Part shown: positions 60,839-64,000 of the stretch, one piece after another | Layout of the letters: every line of letters begins with the position of its first letter | Numbering within the stretch: the first letter of the stretch is position 1 | From: Liolophura sinensis | Taxonomy: Eukaryota; Mollusca; Polyplacophora; Chitonida; Chitonidae | Reading direction: 5' to 3' | Length of the DNA: 64,000 bases | NCBI RefSeq assembly: GCF_032854445.1 | Contig: NC_088300.1 | Location: 53,666,984 to 53,730,983, forward strand | Program-made: the position numbers and the translations under genes | The notes under the pieces: model-generated | Database searches by the model: none | What the model was told of the DNA's origin: nothing | The model's input: the letters and a program-made list of their open reading frames with translations, nothing else

Positions 60839-60947
60839 AAGAAACTCTTCCCTCGTTTTAGGGTCCTCCCTGAAGACCCCCAGCATTGTGCTAGTCACTG
60901 TCTTACTGTTTAGCTTCTGTACCCCTCTCATCATCATACACATGTGA
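60812..60947 (-). CDS. GCH1: GCH1 terminal exon
   Basis: Acceptor TCTGTTCACAG, then T completing a serine codon, then [11 protein letters not shown]. Conserved through REEFLSLI. After that, NHNKT and the stop TAA are encoded by CAACCACAACAAAACCTAA, which is one unit of the adjoining repeat (60465-60838) in reverse complement. Confidence 0.94.
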
Positions 60948-63210
60948 CTGTGAACAGAAAGAATATACAAATACATACAATATACGCCATTCCATGGAAT
61001 TATGTCATTATATTATAGTTTTGACTTGTTTCAATATTTATTTGTTATACATTAAGGCAACACCAACTTTACTGCATGTTTTAAGGCTGAGAAAACACTG
61101 AAAAAACTCCCAAAAAATGGAATCAAAATAAAATTGAAAATCAACTTTTTTTATTTTGTTTTGCCTTGATGTTTTAAGGTTTTCTAATCATTTACAGGCA
61201 GATATAAACGAACCATCTCAAATTAATTGCTTTGTTCGTTTTAATTTTATACGCTCCAACATTAAAAAAGATTCACTCTGCTTGGGAAACAAATATTTAA
61301 ATTGGTGTTGCCTATGTGTGTTTCAGGTATTTAAAATAATTGGTTTCTGTGCATGAAATTGTCCACTCAAACCAACAAATATATACTAAGAAGCCATTTT
61401 AGATTGAATCTACTCTCTCAATACAGTCAGTGTAAGATAGTGTCAAATCTTATTACTTACAGCAATATACAAAGCCATTATCAGTTCTAATTTACAATAT
61501 TAAAAATCCGCTGAGCACAATTTCTCCTCCTTTCCAAATCTTCCAACAATCTCTGAAAATTATCCCATATATTATATTCAGAAAAGTTTTCAAACTCGGC
61601 TAAAGAAGAAAAAACTTCATACAGTTCCATAGCATGGCAGGTTTTTCTCATGGTTAAATAGCACAAACAATAAACTGTTTGTCTATATAAAACTGGTATG
61701 GATGTATAACTTAATGCCTTTCCAGATTTAAAATTTAAGTAATTCCAACGGAAAGATTTACCTTGCTTCTACTACAACTGCTACACCATTGGGTTGGATG
61801 GCCTCTAAGATTGCCACTGCTACCTGTTTAGTCAACCTTTCTTGCACTGGAACAGGAAAGATATATTAATTCACACGGTCACATATGGTGAGCATAAATG
61901 AAATCAATCTAAAGCAAATGCTTCAGAAAAATTGTTATACTGTTACACCAAAAATTATATCAGATTACAAGATAAAATTAATTGCTTTAACTTGTATTGA
62001 TGAAATATTAGATTCCCTATTCTCTGTTGTAATAAGGATAACTATCTTATCAATGTATCACTGACCATGTAATGTAATCCAAAAAATTTGTTTCCATGAC
62101 TTAAAACTACTATTATTCAATGTAACAAAAGGCTTATTAGTGCCATAATTTCCCCTAAAATTTCATATGTAAAAAAGGCACTTTCCAAAGCACACAATAG
62201 TTTTTAAAGGATATTTTTGATGTCAACACAAAGTTTTCTGATGAGAAATTAATAATCCTTAACAAAACACTAAAAGAGTCACCCTATATGGTCGATGAAT
62301 CAGAATCAAGCAAAATGTCACTTGAAAAATGCTAAACATTAGGTGAAATACAGTAATATGCATGTGGTTATCTCCCTTTCCATCCACCAGTTAGCAGATA
62401 ATCATTAATTTTATCAACTGTAATTGACATTTTATCTTCTGATCAATAAGCACCCTGTTGCAAATTTTGTTCATTGTGTCTATATAAAATGCAATGCAAA
62501 GAAACTACACAAAAGAAAGGCCTACTTTATCAGAATATGTAAATACAATGTACCACAAAAAACCACAATATTAATTACTATTAGTGACTATACACAAGTG
62601 ACAATGATGCAATGACACAAAATGTGAATGTCTAAATGGATGTGCACTGTTTACAAGTAATAAATAAATTAAAGCAATATAAAAAAGTAGAAAAGGTCAC
62701 AAAACAATCACACATGAGCTAGCAAATTGTAAACATGATTGACAAATCTGTGCACAGTGTATGAGTTTTCAGACAAAGACAAGCCCTAACAGCAAAAGTA
62801 TTCAACATTGTGTTAATTTAGTTCCAGCTTGGAAACATGAGCATGGTGAAGAATAAAGTATTGATAACATTTGCCAAACCAAACTGTGAATTACACATAG
62901 TAGTTAATATATTCATAATAATGATATGAAGTGCCACTATTAATAACTGTGTATTCAAAATAGCACACATTTCGTGTGAGAATTATTGAGATCTGACTTC
63001 TGCTTTCCACTTAGCATGCTAAAAGTGATCTAGATTTGGAGCTTGAATGATGAAATTATAAAAGATCTCACATAATACCTATCTTCTAGTAGTAGTAACT
63101 GCTTTATGTGTACATGTAGATATGATTCAAATTGTATATTGTTATTATTGGTTCAAGTCAAATTCTGAATGGACATACCTTGAAGCCTTCTACTGAATAC
63201 CTCCACGACT
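60812..63210 (-). CDS. GCH1: GTP cyclohydrolase I, last three exons (5' part outside window)
   Basis: First enzyme of tetrahydrobiopterin synthesis: GTP to 7,8-dihydroneopterin triphosphate, a cytosolic homodecamer. Exons: 63179-63210 ([10 protein letters not shown]), 61762-61846 ([20 protein letters not shown] then VAVVVEA), 60812-60947 ([38 protein letters not shown], then INHNKT and TAA). Phase is continuous: the codon split between the last two exons is AG+T, a serine where human has threonine. The zinc-ligand cysteine in HMCM is present; the other ligands (CEHH) lie in exons right of the window. Human GCH1 is 250 residues; about the last 83 codons are here. The C-terminus is a few residues longer than human and is encoded by minisatellite sequence. 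Confidence 0.95.
60948..61761 (-). other. GCH1 final intron
   Basis: 0.8 kb, AT-rich, with no repeat or gene recognised. An open stretch at 61156-61356 on the plus strand has no similarity and is taken as chance. Confidence 0.6.
61847..63178 (-). other. GCH1 penultimate intron
   Basis: 1.3 kb, AT-rich; I see no repeat, gene or motif of note in it. Confidence 0.6.
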
Positions 63211-63390
63211 CTGCAAAGAAACAAAACACTATGACAGCTGTAGCAAGTGTGACAATAAAAGGTTAATCTTGTATTTAAAACACACACTCTAAAATTGTGA
63301 CTGACTGACATCTGCGTACGTTTTCAGGCTTAAGATTTTGTTATGGAGATCATTTATCCTTATTAAATTGATCATTTGTAGTTTCTAAAA

Positions 63391-63502
63391 AATCCCAAAT
63401 GTTTCTGAGCATACATCTAAGCTGATGTTCATGTAGTTTTACATTAAATCCCAAATGTTTCTGAGCATACATCTAAGCTGATGTTCATATAGTTTTACAT
63501 TA
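63391..63502. repeat. Two-copy 56-bp tandem duplication
   Basis: Direct copies starting AATCCCAAATGTTTCTGAGC at 63391 and 63447, differing at one visible base (ATGTAG / ATATAG). Recent local duplication in a GCH1 intron. Confidence 0.9.
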
Positions 63503-64000
63503 AATGAAGAGAGTTACAGGCATCATTACACTGCACAGGAGCTTGACAAAAACTCTCAAGGGATTCTGACAGAACCTCAAACCCTCCACACACAAGTTAC
63601 ACGTAGAATAAGATATTACATAATTTAACTCTTATGTAAATAAAATAGACTTCAGTCAATTCCTGTAATAAACAGTGATTTGGACAGTAGCATCTGTCTG
63701 TTAAGACATCTTGAGTAGAATTTCTGATTTACTGCCTTATTTTTGTTCACAAATTAATAGTTAATTTTTAGCTTTACATTCATATTCGAACGAGTTTAAT
63801 AAACATGCAGGCTTGTTAGAAAGGGGTGCTGCTGGCAATGTTCTCTAGAAGGTTATCAATCGAGACAACTAGTTCTTTGCCAGAAAGATCTTTGACAGTG
63901 TCTCCCACTGATTGGGTAGTTATTTCACCTGATTTATGTCCTGATATCAGGTACCTGGTAGTGGTAAAAAGTACCAACTTTCCCTATAGGCACTGCTTTT

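Overview
The window is animal genomic DNA, AT-rich and intron-rich, with vertebrate-like gene content but invertebrate repeats. A tRNA-derived SINE with the 3' body common in molluscs (conserved tail near TTGAGTACGGCGTAAAACAC, then a poly-A or AATA-type tail) occurs at least twelve times, and the palindrome TACATGTA is very frequent. I infer a lophotrochozoan, most likely a bivalve mollusc. Species cannot be fixed from this sequence.

Four protein-coding genes were reconstructed exon by exon. Every listed intron is GT..AG and the reading phase is continuous across the exons of each gene. (1) PPP1R37, minus strand: eight exons from 17834 down to 210, running off the left edge, with a 13.4-kb first intron. 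(2) A vaccinia-related kinase (VRK1/VRK2-type), plus strand: twelve coding exons from 20435 to 34514, complete, 497 codons plus stop. (3) FANCL, minus strand: thirteen coding exons from 48198 to 36115, complete, 369 codons plus stop. (4) GCH1 (GTP cyclohydrolase I), minus strand: the last three exons, 63210 to 60812, with the 5' part beyond the right edge.

Layout: PPP1R37 and VRK are divergent across about 2.6 kb. VRK and FANCL are convergent with 1.6 kb between stop codons, the same tail-to-tail arrangement as human VRK2 and FANCL. GCH1 lies 12.6 kb beyond the FANCL start, in a region of repeats. The genes do not form a pathway: they concern protein phosphatase 1 regulation, chromatin/nuclear kinase signalling, Fanconi DNA crosslink repair and tetrahydrobiopterin synthesis.

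Mobile and repeated DNA: an apparently intact Tc1-type DD34E transposon sits antisense in VRK intron 4. There are two tRNA-derived SINE families, a decayed LINE (about 53990-55690), several foldback/MITE-like elements, an 18-copy 50-bp satellite in FANCL intron 2, and minisatellites that touch the stop codons of FANCL and GCH1. In GCH1 the repeat appears to supply the C-terminal residues. No CRISPR array, rRNA gene or independent tRNA gene was seen.
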